Positions 9,223 to 17,743 of a stretch of DNA of 64,000 bases are shown piece by piece. The notes below the pieces were generated by a model, which searched no databases, was not told the DNA's origin, and was given only the letters and a program-made list of their open reading frames with translations. The translations under genes were made by a program, and so were the position numbers. Numbering within the stretch: position 1 is the first letter of the stretch; every line of letters starts with the position of its first letter. This stretch comes from an uncultured Geobacter sp. (lineage in GTDB: Bacteria; Desulfobacterota; Desulfuromonadia; Geobacterales; Geobacteraceae), in NCBI GenBank assembly GCA_903925075.1, contig CAIYDQ010000276.1:1-64000 (forward strand), in the 5' to 3' direction.

Positions 9223-10227
9223 CTAAAGATTGAAAATGCGCTCGGCGTTTTTGCTGCGTACCAGGTGCCGAGTCTGTTCGGGCAACGCATCCACGCGCGA
9301 CAGGCACCCCGCCATGTCGCCGATGTTGTGCGGATAGTCGGAGCCGTAGAGGACGTTGTCCGGGCCGAACACGTTGATGCACATCTCCAGGGCGTCCTGT
9401 CGGTAGACGACGGCGTCGGCGTAAACCCGGCGCAGGTAGCTGCTGGGGCGCTCCTTGGAGCCGCAGGTGGGCTCGACTTTGGCGTTGCAGGTGGGGATGT
9501 TGTCGAAGCAGCGGTCGAGCCTCCCCACCAGGTAGGGGAGGGCGCCGCCGCCGTGGCTGGCAATCAGTTTGAGCTTGGTGTAGCGGTCCATGAAGCCGTC
9601 GTAGATGCAGCGGCTGATCGCCAGGGTGGTGTCGAAGGTGAAGCCGACCGGCGGCACCAGGTTGTGCTGCGCCATGTCCATTTCGCTCACTCCCTGCGGC
9701 GCCGTGGGATGCACCAGCACGGGGAGCGCCCGATCGTCGATCGCCTGCCAGACGTCGGCGAAGCGGGGGTCGGTGAGTGAGCAGCCGGCAATATTGGCCA
9801 ACACCATCACCCCGACCGCCCCCTGTTTCACCGCGCGCTCCAGTTCGGCGACCGCCTGTTCCGGATACTGCCAGGGGAGCGAGGCGAAGTGGCGGATGCG
9901 GTCGGGAAAGGCGCGTTGCGCGCCCGCCATGTCGTCGTTCATGAGGCGCGCCGCCTGGAGGCTGGTTTCGCAGTCCCCCCAATAGACGTTGGGGCAGGTC
10001 AGCGACACGATGGCGAGGTCCACTTTGGATTTGGTCATGTTCTTCACGCGCAACTCGTAGTCGAACATCTCCTTGTTGGGGGTCATGAAGGGCGCGCCGT
10101 CCATGTGGATCACATCTTTCAACGCCCCGACGTCTTTCGTCGCGTAGCGCGGCCCGCCATGCTCCTTCAAAAGTTCAAACCATCGTTCTCCCATCATGTG
10201 GGTATGGACATCGATCACCAAGCTCAT
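9223..10227 (-). CDS. ACMSD-family amidohydrolase/decarboxylase
   Basis: A 334-residue metal-dependent hydrolase-fold protein. The start at 10227 has AGGAGGAAT upstream. The metal site is visible as VHTH (His8, His10), a later conserved His in IASHGGGALPY, and a terminal Asp in YGSDYPHN. This set is typical of the ACMSD group, whose members mostly decarboxylate aromatic or unsaturated acids without redox cofactors. It is followed by the MFS gene and faces the LysR regulator, so the three form a probable uptake-and-degradation unit. The reaction (decarboxylation or hydrolysis) and the substrate are open. Confidence 0.85.
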   Translation of the reverse strand: MSLVIDVHTHMMGERWFELLKEHGGPRYATKDVGALKDVIHMDGAPFMTPNKEMFDYELRVKNMTKSKVDLAIVSLTCPNVYWGDCETSLQAARLMNDDMAGAQRAFPDRIRHFASLPWQYPEQAVAELERAVKQGAVGVMVLANIAGCSLTDPRFADVWQAIDDRALPVLVHPTAPQGVSEMDMAQHNLVPPVGFTFDTTLAISRCIYDGFMDRYTKLKLIASHGGGALPYLVGRLDRCFDNIPTCNAKVEPTCGSKERPSSYLRRVYADAVVYRQDALEMCINVFGPDNVLYGSDYPHNIGDMAGCLSRVDALPEQTRHLVRSKNAERIFNL

Positions 10228-10287
10228 CGTTATTCCTCCTTGTGATTTTTCAATCTTTTCACTTGCCACTGTAGGACGGCGGTAATA

Positions 10288-10298
10288 TAACACTGTTA
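10288..10298. promoter_or_regulatory. Candidate LysR operator
   Basis: TAACACTGTTA is a short inverted repeat with one central base in the 129-bp gap between the divergent amidohydrolase and LysR genes, where a LysR regulator normally binds. This is inferred from position and symmetry only. Confidence 0.3.
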
Positions 10299-10356
10299 GT
10301 TGATATTGGGAACGGGGATAAAGTTGGAAAGACTATCCCAAGGGTTGGATAATCGG

Positions 10357-11244
10357 ATGCATTTTCTGAAAAATATCGAGCTTTTCGTGCTGGCTGCCCA
10401 AAAAAAGAGCTTCACCGCGGCGGCCAAGGCGCTGAGGATGCCGACCTCCACGGCGTCGCACCACATAGCCCAACTGGAAAAGGAACTGGGGCAGCAGCTG
10501 TTCGCCAGGACCACCAGGTCGGTCGAGTTGACCCCGCCGGGACTGCTGCTGTACCAGCATTTCAACAACATCCTGAGCGAAGGACGGGTGGCGCTGGAGT
10601 CGATCAAGAACATGAGCGAAACCGCCTCCGGTCCGCTGCACGTCCGGATGACCTCGAGCTTCGCCATCAGGATGCTCGGGCCGCGACTGGGGAAGTTTCA
10701 CCGGATGTACCCGCATATCGACCTCCAGTTGGAGGTCATTTCTCAGGAAACGCGCGAATTTTCGGGCGAGTGCGACCTGGCCGTCGTGGTGGGGTCGCTG
10801 CCGGACTCGCCGCTTTTCTGCCGCAAGATAGCGCTCATCGCGCGCCACCTGTACGCCTCTCCCGACTACCTGTCCCAGGCCGGCGCCATCGGCACCCCGG
10901 ATCAGCTCTCTCAGCACAACTGCATCGCCATGAAGTACCTGGAGCCGGAGAGCGTCTGGCATCTTGAAAACGGGGGTATCTGCCACGACGTCCCGGTCAG
11001 GGGAACCTTCAGCACCAACAGCGTGGCCATGATCCTGCACGTGGTCTTCCAGGGGGTGGGGGTCGGTCCGATCGGGGACTTCATGGCTCGCGAGGGGGTG
11101 GAACAGGGGCTGCTGGTGCGGGTGCTCCCGGACTGGAGCCTCCCCGAGATCCCGATCTACGCCCTCACCAACTCGAAGGTGCTGCCGGCGCGCAGCAAGG
11201 TGTTCATCGACTTCCTGATTTCGGAACTGGCCGCGCTGATGTGA
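10357..11244 (+). CDS. LysR-family transcriptional regulator
   Basis: A 295-residue regulator. The N-terminal winged helix is clear (residues 1-62: MHFLKNIELFVLAAQKKSFT, then AAAKALRMPTSTASHHIAQL, ending ELTPPG), followed by the periplasmic-binding-protein-like effector domain from about residue 90. It has the pattern of the CrgA/YhaJ type of LysR proteins. The frame is open back to a TTG at 10300, but LysR proteins begin close to the first helix, so I use the ATG at 10357. It is divergent from the amidohydrolase-MFS unit and most likely controls it, responding to a related carboxylic acid. Confidence 0.88.
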   Translation: MHFLKNIELFVLAAQKKSFTAAAKALRMPTSTASHHIAQLEKELGQQLFARTTRSVELTPPGLLLYQHFNNILSEGRVALESIKNMSETASGPLHVRMTSSFAIRMLGPRLGKFHRMYPHIDLQLEVISQETREFSGECDLAVVVGSLPDSPLFCRKIALIARHLYASPDYLSQAGAIGTPDQLSQHNCIAMKYLEPESVWHLENGGICHDVPVRGTFSTNSVAMILHVVFQGVGVGPIGDFMAREGVEQGLLVRVLPDWSLPEIPIYALTNSKVLPARSKVFIDFLISELAALM

Positions 11245-11247
11245 GGG

Positions 11248-11281
11248 AAAAAAAGCCCCTGCTGCGATTAACAGCAGGGGC
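11248..11281 (-). terminator. Intrinsic terminator of the second amidohydrolase gene
   Basis: On the minus strand a 10-bp stem (GCCCCTGCTG with CAGCAGGGGC, 11255-11264 and 11272-11281) is followed by seven T residues. It also lies just after the LysR stop on the other strand, where it lacks a T-run. Confidence 0.8.
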
Positions 11282-11313
11282 GACAGCCTCCGGGGCGCTT
11301 CTTACCCCGTCCG

Positions 11314-12309
11314 CTAAAGGTGCAGCAACCTGCGCGCATTGCCTTCGAATATCTTCTGCTTGGTCGCCTCGCTTAACGCCATCTGCTCGATCCCATCGAT
11401 GGCTCCACGGATGGAAGCCCCGCCGTTTTCCACGTCATAGGGCATATCGCTGCCGAAAAGAACGTGATCCTCGCCGAAGAAGCCGAGGCCGCACTCCATC
11501 GAGTAGTTGCTGTTGCCGATCAGCGCGGTGTCGGCATAGAACATCTTCAGGTATTCCAGCGGATGCTTGGTCAACCCCGGGAAATGGTCGGCGCCCAGCC
11601 GCTCCAGGCCGTTGTTCCAGTGGGCAAAGGCGCGATCGGAGAAATACGGCGCCATCCCTCCCATGTGGTGGGTGATGAACTTGATGGTGGGGAACTTCTC
11701 GAAGATGCCGGAGAATGCCAGCCGCACCATGGCTGCGGTGGTTTCATAGGGCCAGCCGTAAATGGAGAACAGCTGGTGGTAGGAGGCGTTTTCCGTGGCG
11801 TAGTCGGGTTGGGAGGAGTTGCGCGCGGGGTGCAGCCAGATGGGGAGGTCGTGATCCACCATCAGCTGATAAAGCGGCATCATCTTCTCCGCACTGATGG
11901 GCTCGTCGTTGACGCGGGTGTAGATCTGGATCCCCTTGAAGCCCAGTTGGGTGATGGCCCGCTCCGCTTCCTTGACCGCGGCGTCCATGTCGTTGAGCGG
12001 GAGATTGGCGAGGGCGGCGATGTAGTGCTGCGGGTCTTTCGCCACCAGTTCGGCCATCTCGTCGTTGCACACCTGCGCCAACTCCAGCGCTTCCCGCGGG
12101 TCGACGACCTCCTCCAAGGGGGGCATGGTGGTGCAGATCACCTGGGCCAGGTCGGGATAGGGCTCGAACTTCGCCAGCCTGGCCTTTTCGTCGGTGAGGA
12201 CGGTGCGCTTGACCTGGAACGCCTTCTCGGTCGCGAACCGGTCGGCGTGCTTGTAGAGCCTTGCTTGGTACTTGGGGAGCAACACATGGGTAAATATGTC
12301 GATTTTCAC
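11314..12309 (-). CDS. Second ACMSD-family amidohydrolase
   Basis: A 331-residue protein starting with GTG at 12309 behind GGAGG. It has the same fold as the 9223-10227 product: an N-terminal metal motif (DIFTHVLLP), a substrate-side WLHPARN, the metal His pair in FITHHMGGM and the catalytic Asp region LFGSDMPYD. The usual first ligand of the N-terminal HxH is Phe here (F-T-H), as in some decarboxylase subgroups. It is transcribed away from a sigma-54 activator and has a matching sigma-54 promoter. Together with the neighbouring transporter and enzyme this suggests a second step, or an alternative substrate, of the same pathway. Confidence 0.85.
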   Translation of the reverse strand: MKIDIFTHVLLPKYQARLYKHADRFATEKAFQVKRTVLTDEKARLAKFEPYPDLAQVICTTMPPLEEVVDPREALELAQVCNDEMAELVAKDPQHYIAALANLPLNDMDAAVKEAERAITQLGFKGIQIYTRVNDEPISAEKMMPLYQLMVDHDLPIWLHPARNSSQPDYATENASYHQLFSIYGWPYETTAAMVRLAFSGIFEKFPTIKFITHHMGGMAPYFSDRAFAHWNNGLERLGADHFPGLTKHPLEYLKMFYADTALIGNSNYSMECGLGFFGEDHVLFGSDMPYDVENGGASIRGAIDGIEQMALSEATKQKIFEGNARRLLHL

Positions 12310-12380
12310 CTGCAGCCTCCTTGTTGTGAGGGGAACGCCCCCGTGTTGGAAAACCCGTTTCCGGGCGAGTGACGGCGTAC

Positions 12381-12397
12381 TTGCTGCAATCGTGCCA
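12381..12397 (-). promoter_or_regulatory. Sigma-54 promoter of the second amidohydrolase gene
   Basis: Read on the minus strand the site is TGGCACGATTGCAGCAA: the -24 GG and -12 GC pairs are exactly ten bases apart and the -24 half (TGGCACG) is perfect. The -12 half deviates slightly (CAGCA rather than TTGCA). It lies 72 bases upstream of the GTG at 12309, and the divergent gene encodes a sigma-54 activator. Confidence 0.7.
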
Positions 12398-12457
12398 GTT
12401 TTGACCTGCCGTGAAATCCGATAGTTGCGCGATAAGGGATGGAGCGACCGGTAAATG

Positions 12458-12475
12458 CCACGATCTATGCCGTGG
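12458..12475. promoter_or_regulatory. Candidate enhancer (upstream activating) site
   Basis: An inverted repeat CCACG-8-CGTGG lies 61-78 bases upstream of the -24 element, the right place for binding by the adjacent activator. A looser half-site (CCGTGG) follows at about 12497-12504. Confidence 0.45.
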
Positions 12476-12546
12476 AATGTTGTGGTTTTCCGCGCGACCG
12501 TGGTATATTGTGGCGCCGGCGGCGAGAAAAAAGAAAGGGGCGGGTA

Positions 12547-14112
12547 ATGCTGAATCGGGACGAGTTCATCAGAGAAGTGACCATCAGGATTTGCAGCAGC
12601 CTGCAGATCAAGGTCTCGCTGCAGAGCACCTTTGAGTACCTGAAGCGGGAGGTGCCGCTGGATGCCCTGTGCCTGAGCATCATCGACACCGAGCTTGGCG
12701 CCGTCAGGAACATCGCCACGGCGGTGAGCGAAGCGGAGCAGTTGGAGGAGATCGTGCCGCTCCCCGAGGAGTTGCTGGCGCGGGTGCTGAAACGGCGCAA
12801 GGAGCGGCCCCTGACCGAGCCGTTCATCGTGAGCGAGCGGCACGCGGACGACTTGATCCGCAGCTTTGCCCCTATCTTCAAGGTGGCCGGAAACTCGCGG
12901 CTGGTGGTGCCGTTGGCCATCGAGGGGGAGCGGGTGGGGAATCTCGCCCTGTGGACCCGCGGCGAAGGGAAATACGGCGCCGGGCACCTGGAACTGCTGC
13001 GGGAGGTGGCGAAACCATTCGCCATCGCCCTGGCCAACGCCTTGGCCCACGAAGAGGTGCTCCGTTACCGGGACGTCCTGCTCGACGACAACAGCTTCCT
13101 CAACCGCGAACTCCACGCGCAATCGGCGGATCAGATCATCGGCGCCGGCACCGGTTTGCGCAACGTGACCGACATGGTGCGCCAGATCGCGCCGCTCAGG
13201 AACACCGTGCTCCTGTTGGGAGAGACCGGGACCGGGAAGGAAGTGATCGCCAACCTGATCCACTTCTCCTCCAACCGCAAGGACGGCCCCTTCATCAAGG
13301 TGAACTGCGGCGCCATTCCGGAGCAGTTGATCGACAGCGAACTCTTCGGGCACAAGCGCGGCGCCTTTACCGGGGCGATTGCCGAGAGCCGCGGGCGCTT
13401 CGAGCGCGCTGACGGCGGGACCATTTTTCTCGACGAGATCGGGGAACTTCCCTTGCCCGCCCAGGTCCGCCTGCTCAGGGTGTTGCAGAGCCACGAAGTA
13501 GAGCGGGTCGGGGGAGGGCGCCCGGTGAAGATCGACATCCGGGTAATAGCGGCGACCCACCGCAACCTGGAGCGGATGGTGGCCGAGGGACGTTTCCGGG
13601 AAGACCTCTGGTTCCGGCTGAACGGTTTTCCGATCATCATCCCGCCGGTTAGGCAAAGGAAGGGAGACATCGCCCCGCTGATCCGCCACTTCATGACCCA
13701 GAAGAGCAGGGAACTCGGCGTGCCGTTGCCGGCCGGCGTCGCGCCCGGGGCGCTGAAGCGTCTCATGGAATACCACTGGCCGGGGAACGTGCGGGAGCTG
13801 GAGAACCTGGTGGAGCGGGAATTGATCCGGCAACAGGGCCAGCCGCTCACCTTCGACAGCGTCCTTCCCGTCAGGGATTGCGCGCCGGCCGCGCAACAGG
13901 GGACAGGCTCCCCCCCCTTAACCCTGGATGAGGCGATGGCCGCGCATATCGGCGCAGTGCTGAGGCTCAGCGGCGGCAAGATCTACGGGCCGGGAGGCGC
14001 GGCCGAATTCCTGCGGGTCAACCCGGACACCCTGAGGTGGCGCATGAACAAGCTCGGCATCAAGCCTCAAAAGAGGGGCGCGGCGGGGACGGCCGAGTCG
14101 TTGGCGAGTTGA
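12547..14112 (+). CDS. Sigma-54-dependent activator with N-terminal GAF domain
   Basis: A 521-residue enhancer-binding protein of the FhlA/NorR layout. Residues 1-170 are a GAF-like sensor, and 197-430 are the AAA+ domain with Walker A GETGTGKE (225-232), the sigma-54 contact loop GAFTGA (272-277) and Walker B around 290-299. Residues 470-510 hold a Fis-type helix-turn-helix (AAEFLRVNPDTLRWRMNKLG). The start at 12547 has a GGGGCGGG site upstream; the frame extends further 5' without a better start. There is no receiver domain, so a small molecule bound by GAF probably controls it. It faces a sigma-54 promoter 150 bases away and most likely activates it. Confidence 0.92.
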   Translation: MLNRDEFIREVTIRICSSLQIKVSLQSTFEYLKREVPLDALCLSIIDTELGAVRNIATAVSEAEQLEEIVPLPEELLARVLKRRKERPLTEPFIVSERHADDLIRSFAPIFKVAGNSRLVVPLAIEGERVGNLALWTRGEGKYGAGHLELLREVAKPFAIALANALAHEEVLRYRDVLLDDNSFLNRELHAQSADQIIGAGTGLRNVTDMVRQIAPLRNTVLLLGETGTGKEVIANLIHFSSNRKDGPFIKVNCGAIPEQLIDSELFGHKRGAFTGAIAESRGRFERADGGTIFLDEIGELPLPAQVRLLRVLQSHEVERVGGGRPVKIDIRVIAATHRNLERMVAEGRFREDLWFRLNGFPIIIPPVRQRKGDIAPLIRHFMTQKSRELGVPLPAGVAPGALKRLMEYHWPGNVRELENLVERELIRQQGQPLTFDSVLPVRDCAPAAQQGTGSPPLTLDEAMAAHIGAVLRLSGGKIYGPGGAAEFLRVNPDTLRWRMNKLGIKPQKRGAAGTAESLAS

Positions 14113-14128
14113 GGGTGGACGGAAACTT

Positions 14129-14398
14129 TCAATAGTGGTACCGGGCTTGAAGGAAATCGATGCGATCGTCGCGGATGAGATATACAAGGCGGTGCTCTTG
14201 AGTAAGGCGGCGAGACCAAACACCAGGGGATAGGTATTTGAGAGGTTCAGGCCTGCCAATGCCTGTAAACGGATCGCGCATGATCGCCTCAATAAGATCG
14301 AATGCGCGCATGGCGATCTTTCTATCGATTTGCACCCAGTAGCGGAGATCCTCGCGAAACTCCGGCTGGAAAATGGCGTCTCTGGGTTTATTTTTCAA
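14129..14398 (-). CDS. yoeB: YoeB-type ribosome-dependent mRNA interferase toxin
   Basis: An 89-residue toxin of the RelE/YoeB superfamily that cleaves mRNA in the ribosome. The family core is complete: FREDLRYWVQ near the N terminus, an invariant Pro-Leu-Lys-Tyr (EPLKYLSPG), the catalytic block WSRRLTQEHRLVY with Arg and His residues, and the ending ARYHY. No ATG lies at the expected place. The TTG at 14398 overlaps the antitoxin stop by several bases and gives a normal length, so I propose translational coupling from that TTG. The gene directly follows its antitoxin, as is usual for yefM-yoeB pairs. Confidence 0.9.
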   Translation of the reverse strand: MKNKPRDAIFQPEFREDLRYWVQIDRKIAMRAFDLIEAIMRDPFTGIGRPEPLKYLSPGVWSRRLTQEHRLVYLIRDDRIDFLQARYHY

Positions 14399-14666
14399 AG
14401 CCCACAACTTTCTGCAAATCTTCCAAGGTTGAAGGCTGTCCCTCGTGTTGTAATGCCCGTTCCAGAGAAGCAAGTAGCCGCTGCGCGTTCTTTGGAGATC
14501 GCATGAGATGAGCAGTCTCAACGAGACTCTCGAGCTCATCGGCGGCAATCATGGCAACGCTTTCACCCTTACGGCGGCCGATGATGACGATTTCACGGTT
14601 TTGGGTGACTTCGTCGCACAACCCGGCAAAGTTGGCGCGTGCATTTGTATAAGAAGTTTTCAACAT
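14388..14666 (-). CDS. yefM: YefM-type antitoxin
   Basis: A 92-residue antitoxin of the Phd/YefM family. It opens with MLKTSYTNARANFAGLCDEV, the DNA-binding N-terminal fold, then an EIVIIGRRKGESVAMIAADE strand pair, and ends in a charged toxin-binding tail. It would neutralise the YoeB toxin encoded next and repress the operon. Two ATG codons lie in tandem at 14669 and 14666; GGAGGTGG is seven bases from the second, so I use 14666. The pair is a plasmid/chromosome stabilising or stress module and the only clear toxin-antitoxin locus in the window. Confidence 0.9.
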   Translation of the reverse strand: MLKTSYTNARANFAGLCDEVTQNREIVIIGRRKGESVAMIAADELESLVETAHLMRSPKNAQRLLASLERALQHEGQPSTLEDLQKVVGFEK

Positions 14667-14839
14667 CATCCACCTCCGATCTGAGCGGTACAGGAAAACC
14701 GTACAGTACAATAGGCGTTTACGCAAGAAAAACCTGGATGCGACCAAACCGCGCAGTACACCCCCCGGGCAATAAGGACGCGGCTGGGCAGCGGCCGGCC
14801 CGTTGACGATCAAATATCATTTGTCGGCCGGGGCAATCC
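14667..14839. promoter_or_regulatory. Promoter region of the toxin-antitoxin operon
   Basis: On the minus strand this 173-base gap holds the ribosome site GGAGGTGG and, upstream, the sequence ACTGTACGGTTTTCCTGTACC. The two TGTAC-containing segments (about 14690-14710) are candidate sites for autorepression by YefM. No other gene is visible. Confidence 0.35.
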
Positions 14840-17626
14840 TCAAATCTTCACCGTCTTGTAGAGGAAATTCTTGAACCTGAAGAACCTTTTGCGCTCTTCT
14901 TCGTCCTGCTGCGGATCGCCGGTCACCGCCTTCAGGTGCTTGGCTATCTCGGGCATGCTCTTTCCCGCCGCCGCCCGGCTCTTCTCGATCACCAGGCGCA
15001 CCACGTCCCGCGAGATCCGGTTCTGCGAGTACGGCTCGTAGACCGCTTCCCAGAAATCGCGCCCGGCAGCGATCTCGCTCATGATGCCGCCGGCCACTTC
15101 CTCGGAAAGCCTCTCGGCGGCGGGCGAGGCCTGCTCGCGCATGCCGTCCCTGATGGCGCGGCGGATGTCCTCGCCGGTGACGATCTTCCCCCCTCTGAAG
15201 AAGAGCGCCCGCAAAAGGATGCTCCTCAGCTCGCGGATGTTCCCCTTGTAGTTGTGGCCGACCAGCGCCTCCTTGGCGTCGTTGGAAAGACTGGGCGCGT
15301 CGTCGCGCGCCTCCTCCTCGCGGCTGCGGTAGGTGCGGTAGAGCTTGCCCAGGAAGTGGGTGGAGAGGTCGGGAATGTCCTCGCGCCGCTCGTTCAAGGA
15401 GGGGACCATCACGGAGAGCTCGGTCAGGCGGTGGTACAGGTCTTCGCGAAAGTTGCCGAGGCTGATCTCTTTTTGCAGGTCCTTGTTGGTGGCGGCGACC
15501 AGCAGCACCCGGCTGATCAGCTCGCGGTTCTCGCCCAGCCGCACGAAGCCGCCGTTGTCCAGGAAACGGAGCAACTGCACCTGGGTCTTGGGGTCCGCGT
15601 CGCCGATCTCGTCCAGGAACACGACTCCGCCCTTGGCCTCCTCGATGATCCCCTTGCGGTCGCTGTAGGCGCCGGTGAAGGCCCCCTTGGTGTGGCCGAA
15701 GAGCTCGGAATAGGTGAGTTCGCCGCTGTAGGCCGCGATGTTGGTCTTTTTCACCGGGAGCTCGCCCCCCGGACTGATCTCCTGCCGGTACAGCTCGTTC
15801 AGCTTGTTGTACAGGTTGTTGAAAAAGAACTCCTTGCCGGCGCCGGTCGGCCCCTGCACCAGGATGGAGGGGAGCCCGATGGTCGCCTCCTGCAGCACGT
15901 TCGTGCTCCAAAGCGCGATCCTGTTGGAGAGCGGCCGGGCGACGGTGTTGATGAAGGCCACGATCTCCTGGGCCTTGCGGCTGTTGCCGATGATGTTCCC
16001 CAGCCGATAGGAGGAGACCTTGGGGTCCTTGTAGGCGACGTCGCTTTGCAGCCTGGTCACTTCGTACTGCAGCCGCTCGATGCGTTGAATGTCGGAGATG
16101 TGGCGCGAGGTGAGCCGGTCGATGATCTGCAGGATGCGCTTGTGCTCCTCGGTGAAGTACCCCTCCTGCAGGGAGTTGAGGCAGATGACGGCGATCACCG
16201 TGTCGTCGCTGATCACCGGCACCGCCATCTCGCTGCGGATCAGCTCGCTCATCAGGCGGTGAAAGCCGTCGTGCTGGCTTACGTCCGAGACCTTGCCGAT
16301 GATCTTGGGCTTCTTGGTCCAGGCGACCAGGCCGGTGAGGCTGCGCTCCTCGGGGGGGAGCTCGGCGCCGCCGATCTTGAAGGGAGGGATCTTTTTCTTG
16401 ATCCATTCCTTGTGCTTGGCGCCGACGATGGCCCCCTCCTCGTCCTCGACGATCAGCCATTTTTCCGCGTCGCGCTCCTCGACGATGGCGATGCTGCCGG
16501 TGTCGGCGCCGATCAACTCCGTCGCCTTGGAGAGGACCTTGGTGAGAAAGGGGTGCAGCCCCTCGTTTCTTTCCTGGAGCAGGTCCGAGATTTCCGACAG
16601 CACCTTGATCTCCAGATGCTCGCCCCCCACCTCGTTGATCACCCGCTCCACCATCTCGGCGTGGGTCTGCAAGAGCCCCATCTCGAACTCGGTGAAGCTG
16701 GTGAGTTGCCGGGTGAAATAATTCATCAGGCAGATGATGCGGCGCGACTCCGGTTCGAAACGGGGCACCAGGTACAGGGAGCGCAGCGCCATCTCCTCGG
16801 TGAGCGCCCGGCGCTGGATGCTCTGGTCGCAGAGGTCCTTGACGAAGAACGGCTTCAGCAGCCGGTCGTCGGTAATCACCCCCGACTCGTTGACGAACCG
16901 GGAGACGAGCGAGCTCCCCTGCTTGAGATCGATGTTGCCGATGCTCTCGTAGAGCGCTTTCAGCTCCGGGTCCTGGGAGTGGCAGGCCAGCACCTCCATG
17001 CCTCCCTGGACCGGCACCAGCACCGACGCCAGCGTCAGGCCGTCGATCAGGCGCACGGCGGAGCGGACCATGAAGCCCGCGGCCTCGCGTTTTTTGTAGA
17101 GTTCGACCCTGCGGGCGAGCAAAAGCTGTTGGTGGTATTTGCGGGCCTGGTCGACCATTTCCCCGGCGCGGGTCAGAAAAGGGGCGAGCCGGTCGATCCG
17201 CTCTCGGGAAAGGGATGGGGAGTCGAGGCAGACGACGCCGATGGATTTGCCCAGGCTGGTGATCGGCAAAAGCGCGGTGCCGTCGATGCGGAAGCGGCGG
17301 GAGAATTCGCGGTCGAGCGGCAGCCCGGTGGCGGCCGGGTGCTGGACCCGGGCGATCTGCTGGGTGACGAAGGAAATCGAGACCGCGGCCTCCGCGGAGA
17401 TGATCGGGAAGGTTTCCTCCCTAAGCTCCTCGGCGAAGTCGCCGCAGGCGTAGGCGCAGGAGAGCGCGCCGCGCGTCAGGTCTTCCAGATAGATCCGGAC
17501 CCGATCCTGGGAAGAGACCAGCCGGGCCCCGTCGCCGAGCAGATGGAGCATCTCGTCCAGGTTTTCCTTGCCGAAGGAGGCGATCTTGTCGCCGATTCGC
17601 ACCAGTTGCTCTTCTATCGCAGTCAT
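14840..17626 (-). CDS. Large sigma-54 activator with tandem GAF-type sensors
   Basis: A 928-residue protein. Residues 20-165, 180-330 and 345-510 are three GAF-like sensor regions. The AAA+ domain follows a short helix (515-535) and has Walker A GPTGAGKE (592-599), the sigma-54 loop GAFTGA (648-653) and Walker B VVFLDEIGD (668-676). The C terminus (830-928) is not a plain Fis domain: it ends in a basic FFRFKNFLYKTVKI and contains a helix-turn-helix-like KSMPEIAKHLKAVTG. The spacer between Walker A and GAFTGA is a few residues longer than usual and Tyr/Leu-rich. I use the ATG at 17626 behind AGGGGACG. The next gene upstream (unknown 613-residue protein) is about 120 bases away on the same strand. 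Confidence 0.88.
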   Translation of the reverse strand: MTAIEEQLVRIGDKIASFGKENLDEMLHLLGDGARLVSSQDRVRIYLEDLTRGALSCAYACGDFAEELREETFPIISAEAAVSISFVTQQIARVQHPAATGLPLDREFSRRFRIDGTALLPITSLGKSIGVVCLDSPSLSRERIDRLAPFLTRAGEMVDQARKYHQQLLLARRVELYKKREAAGFMVRSAVRLIDGLTLASVLVPVQGGMEVLACHSQDPELKALYESIGNIDLKQGSSLVSRFVNESGVITDDRLLKPFFVKDLCDQSIQRRALTEEMALRSLYLVPRFEPESRRIICLMNYFTRQLTSFTEFEMGLLQTHAEMVERVINEVGGEHLEIKVLSEISDLLQERNEGLHPFLTKVLSKATELIGADTGSIAIVEERDAEKWLIVEDEEGAIVGAKHKEWIKKKIPPFKIGGAELPPEERSLTGLVAWTKKPKIIGKVSDVSQHDGFHRLMSELIRSEMAVPVISDDTVIAVICLNSLQEGYFTEEHKRILQIIDRLTSRHISDIQRIERLQYEVTRLQSDVAYKDPKVSSYRLGNIIGNSRKAQEIVAFINTVARPLSNRIALWSTNVLQEATIGLPSILVQGPTGAGKEFFFNNLYNKLNELYRQEISPGGELPVKKTNIAAYSGELTYSELFGHTKGAFTGAYSDRKGIIEEAKGGVVFLDEIGDADPKTQVQLLRFLDNGGFVRLGENRELISRVLLVAATNKDLQKEISLGNFREDLYHRLTELSVMVPSLNERREDIPDLSTHFLGKLYRTYRSREEEARDDAPSLSNDAKEALVGHNYKGNIRELRSILLRALFFRGGKIVTGEDIRRAIRDGMREQASPAAERLSEEVAGGIMSEIAAGRDFWEAVYEPYSQNRISRDVVRLVIEKSRAAAGKSMPEIAKHLKAVTGDPQQDEEERKRFFRFKNFLYKTVKI

Positions 17627-17743
17627 TCTCGTCCCCTGAGTACAAAATTTACACACGAGGTACTCTAGAGAAAAAGGCGTCGGGTGTCAAGGGTCGCTTG
17701 GAGGTAAAGCCTATGAAGGCGGCCGCTTGACGCGGGCTGCGCT

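Noticed and set aside
11314-13896. Long minus-strand frame of 860 codons covering the sigma-54 activator
   Set aside because: Only its 3' part (11314-12309) is a gene; the rest is the mirror of the activator, with Arg/Pro/His-rich low-quality sequence.
14936-17668. Plus-strand frame of about 900 codons opposite the triple-GAF activator
   Set aside because: Composition (Val/Gly/Asp/Leu-rich) and absence of motifs show it is a shadow of the real minus-strand gene.
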